Below are positions 34,119 through 35,009 of a DNA stretch of 35,009 nucleotides, piece after piece. The notes under the pieces are model-generated. The model saw nothing but the letters and a program-made list of their open reading frames with translations, was not told where the DNA came from and ran no database searches. The first letter of the stretch is position 1; the number at the start of each line of letters is the position of its first letter. Location: positions 1-35,009 of the forward strand of contig JAZLJD010000022.1 in the NCBI GenBank assembly GCA_045617725.1. The letters run 5' to 3'. Source of the DNA: JAZLJD01 sp045617725. Lineage in GTDB: Bacteria > Bacillota > Clostridia > Lachnospirales > Lachnospiraceae. The translations under genes and the position numbers were made by a program.

Positions 34119-34559
34119 TACCTTTTTCAATTCGTCCATAAATGTATTTACATCCTTAAATTCACGATATACGGAAGCGAAACGTACATAAGCAACCGCA
34201 TCAAGGTCTTTCAGCTTGTCCATTACGAGCTCGCCGATGACTGCGGAAGGAATTTCCTTTTCTTCCATATTGAAGATTTCGGTTTCTACTTCCTCAACAA
34301 GCTTCGTGATTTGATTGGCACTTACGGGACGTTTGTGGCAGGCTCTCAAAACACCGCCTTCCAGCTTGCTGCGATCGTAAGTCTCACGATTGTTATCTTT
34401 CTTAATAATGATAAGCGGAATGGTTTCAACCTTCTCATAGGTTGTAAAACGCTTATCACATTCATCACACACTCTTCTGCGGCGGATGGAATTATTCTCC
34501 TCAGCAGGTCTCGAATCAATAACGCGGGTGTTTTCATGACCACAGAATGGACATTTCAT
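34110..34559 (-). CDS. nrdR: Transcriptional repressor NrdR
   Basis: The 149-residue regulator represses ribonucleotide reductase genes in response to ATP/dATP. It has an N-terminal zinc ribbon (CPFCGHENTRVIDSRP, with Cys3, Cys6, Cys31 and Cys34), the basic RRRRVCDECDKRFTTYE, and an ATP-cone domain (about 49-139). The start at 34559 has AAGGAGG upstream; ten extra in-frame residues to 34589 would include that site. It has its own strong promoter. No nrd structural gene is in the window. Confidence 0.97.
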   Translation of the reverse strand: MKCPFCGHENTRVIDSRPAEENNSIRRRRVCDECDKRFTTYEKVETIPLIIIKKDNNRETYDRSKLEGGVLRACHKRPVSANQITKLVEEVETEIFNMEEKEIPSAVIGELVMDKLKDLDAVAYVRFASVYREFKDVNTFMDELKKVLK

Positions 34560-34624
34560 AGTAGCCTCCTTAAGTTTTAAAAACTTCATATACTATATTT
34601 TGTTAAAATTACCCCAACAACTAC

Positions 34625-34653
34625 AGTATATTCAGAAAATAGCATTATGTCAA
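34625..34653 (-). promoter_or_regulatory. Strong sigma-A-like promoter for nrdR
   Basis: A perfect -35 TTGACA (34648-34653) and a -10 TATACT (34625-34630) are separated by 17 nt on the minus strand, about 66 nt upstream of nrdR. The repeats begin about 40 nt further upstream. Confidence 0.75.
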
Positions 34654-34691
34654 CTGGAATATGTTATGTAAATCCGCTTGCCCCTTTATTG

Positions 34692-34860
34692 ATCGAGTAG
34701 GCTGACGCCTTCTCGATGATTAGCAGTCGCCAAATGTCCACTCGCGCAAGCGCGGTGTCCACTTGGCTCGTTGCCATCTGCCAGGCTTCGCCCGACAGAT
34801 GATTAGCAGTCGCCAAATGTCCACTCGCGCAAGCGCGGTGTCCACTTGGCTCGTTGCCAT
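34692..34860. repeat. Two tandem hairpin-repeat units
   Basis: Bases 34715-34777 and 34798-34860 are identical over 63 nt (83-nt period). Each contains GATTAGCAG, a 39-nt imperfect palindrome from GCCAAATG to CACTTGGC, and TCGTTGCCAT. Each is preceded by a different small hairpin: ATCGAG with CTCGAT (34692-34717), and CATCTG with CAGATG (34775-34801). The hairpins differ in sequence but keep the same place. No gene was found from 34560 to 35009. Confidence 0.85.
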
Positions 34861-34884
34861 AACATAATCGCTCCCCACTAGTCG

Positions 34885-35009
34885 CCCAATTTGCCCCATC
34901 GCACGAGTGCGCTGTGACAAAACAGTCGAATTGCACACTTGCATAAATGCAGTGTCCAATTCTTCTGTTTTCTGTCCTCCCCGCACTAAGGCGTGGAGGA
35001 CAAATTGGG
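34885..35009. repeat. 125-nt three-armed structured repeat, complete copy
   Basis: CCCAATTTG (34885-34893) and CAAATTGGG (35001-35009) form a perfect 9-bp closing stem. Inside are three arms. Arm 1 is GCAC/GTGC at 34901-34910. Arm 2 is long: AAAACAG and GAATTG pair with CAATTC and CTGTTTT, capped by TGCAT/ATGCA. Arm 3 is TCCTCC (34975-34980) with GGAGGA (34995-35000). The last 60 nt are identical to bases 1-60. Confidence 0.75.

Noticed and set aside
34715..34860. Possible CRISPR array from two identical 63-nt repeats with a 20-nt spacer
   Set aside because: Only two copies, repeats too long, the spacer is itself a hairpin, no cas genes, and related units occur singly elsewhere.
34664..34986. 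Open reading frames of 88-90 codons on the minus strand
   Set aside because: They run through the palindromic repeats and contain the repeat translated twice; no ribosome binding site and no family resemblance.
1..35009. Circular plasmid suggested by identical ends
   Set aside because: Gene content is core chromosomal and there is no replication, partition or mobilisation gene.

Overview
This window reads as chromosome from a low-to-mid GC Gram-positive anaerobe of the Clostridia, most likely the family Lachnospiraceae. The grounds are AGGAGG-type ribosome binding sites, sigma-A style promoters, the secG-rnr-smpB-ssrA order, a gap-pgk-tpiA cluster, nrdR, a DUF5688-like protein and lipoproteins with Pro/Ser/Glu-rich linkers. 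A CheV-type coupling protein suggests chemotaxis. Genus is not resolved. No phage, insertion sequence, CRISPR array, rRNA or tRNA gene was found; tmRNA is the one stable RNA gene recognised.

Layout. Bases 1-180 hold the end of one structured repeat, a hairpin repeat and a terminator. From 10639 down to 181 a nearly gapless minus-strand run encodes an RsiV-like lipoprotein, a compact CopA-like metal ATPase, a family 2 glycosyltransferase, galactokinase, a one-pass membrane protein, a response regulator, its histidine kinase, a lipoprotein and a CheV-like protein. From 15752 to 10754 come gpmI, secG, rnr, smpB and ssrA: a glycolytic enzyme, a Sec translocon subunit and the complete ribosome-rescue set (tmRNA, SmpB, RNase R). 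A plus-strand CDF metal exporter starts divergently from gpmI. Next, on the minus strand, is a two-gene unit made of a PurF-like protein with a degenerate glutaminase site and carB, then tpiA, pgk and gap. A plus-strand PHP phosphatase (HisJ-like) is divergent from gap. The rest is minus strand: a DUF5688-like gene, efp, aroQ, a small acidic hypothetical, a five-gene peptide/nickel-type ABC importer, and nrdR.

The most unusual content is not protein-coding. Three intergenic places (1-140, 27032-27346, 34690-35009) carry a family of GC-rich, strongly palindromic elements. Short versions are 38-39 nt hairpins bounded by GCCAAATG and CACTTGGC and followed by TCGTTGCCAT. A long version at 27127-27346 has similar ends but encloses a 9-bp stem with three arms. 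A separate 125-nt element at 34885-35009 is also closed by a perfect 9-bp stem with three arms. The first 60 bases of the window are identical to its last 60, and both belong to this 125-nt element.

Among proteins, the main surprise is the PurF paralogue next to carB. Its N-terminal catalytic Cys is Gly and the other glutaminase motifs are lost, while the PRPP loop and likely Fe-S cysteines remain. No carA is present in the window.
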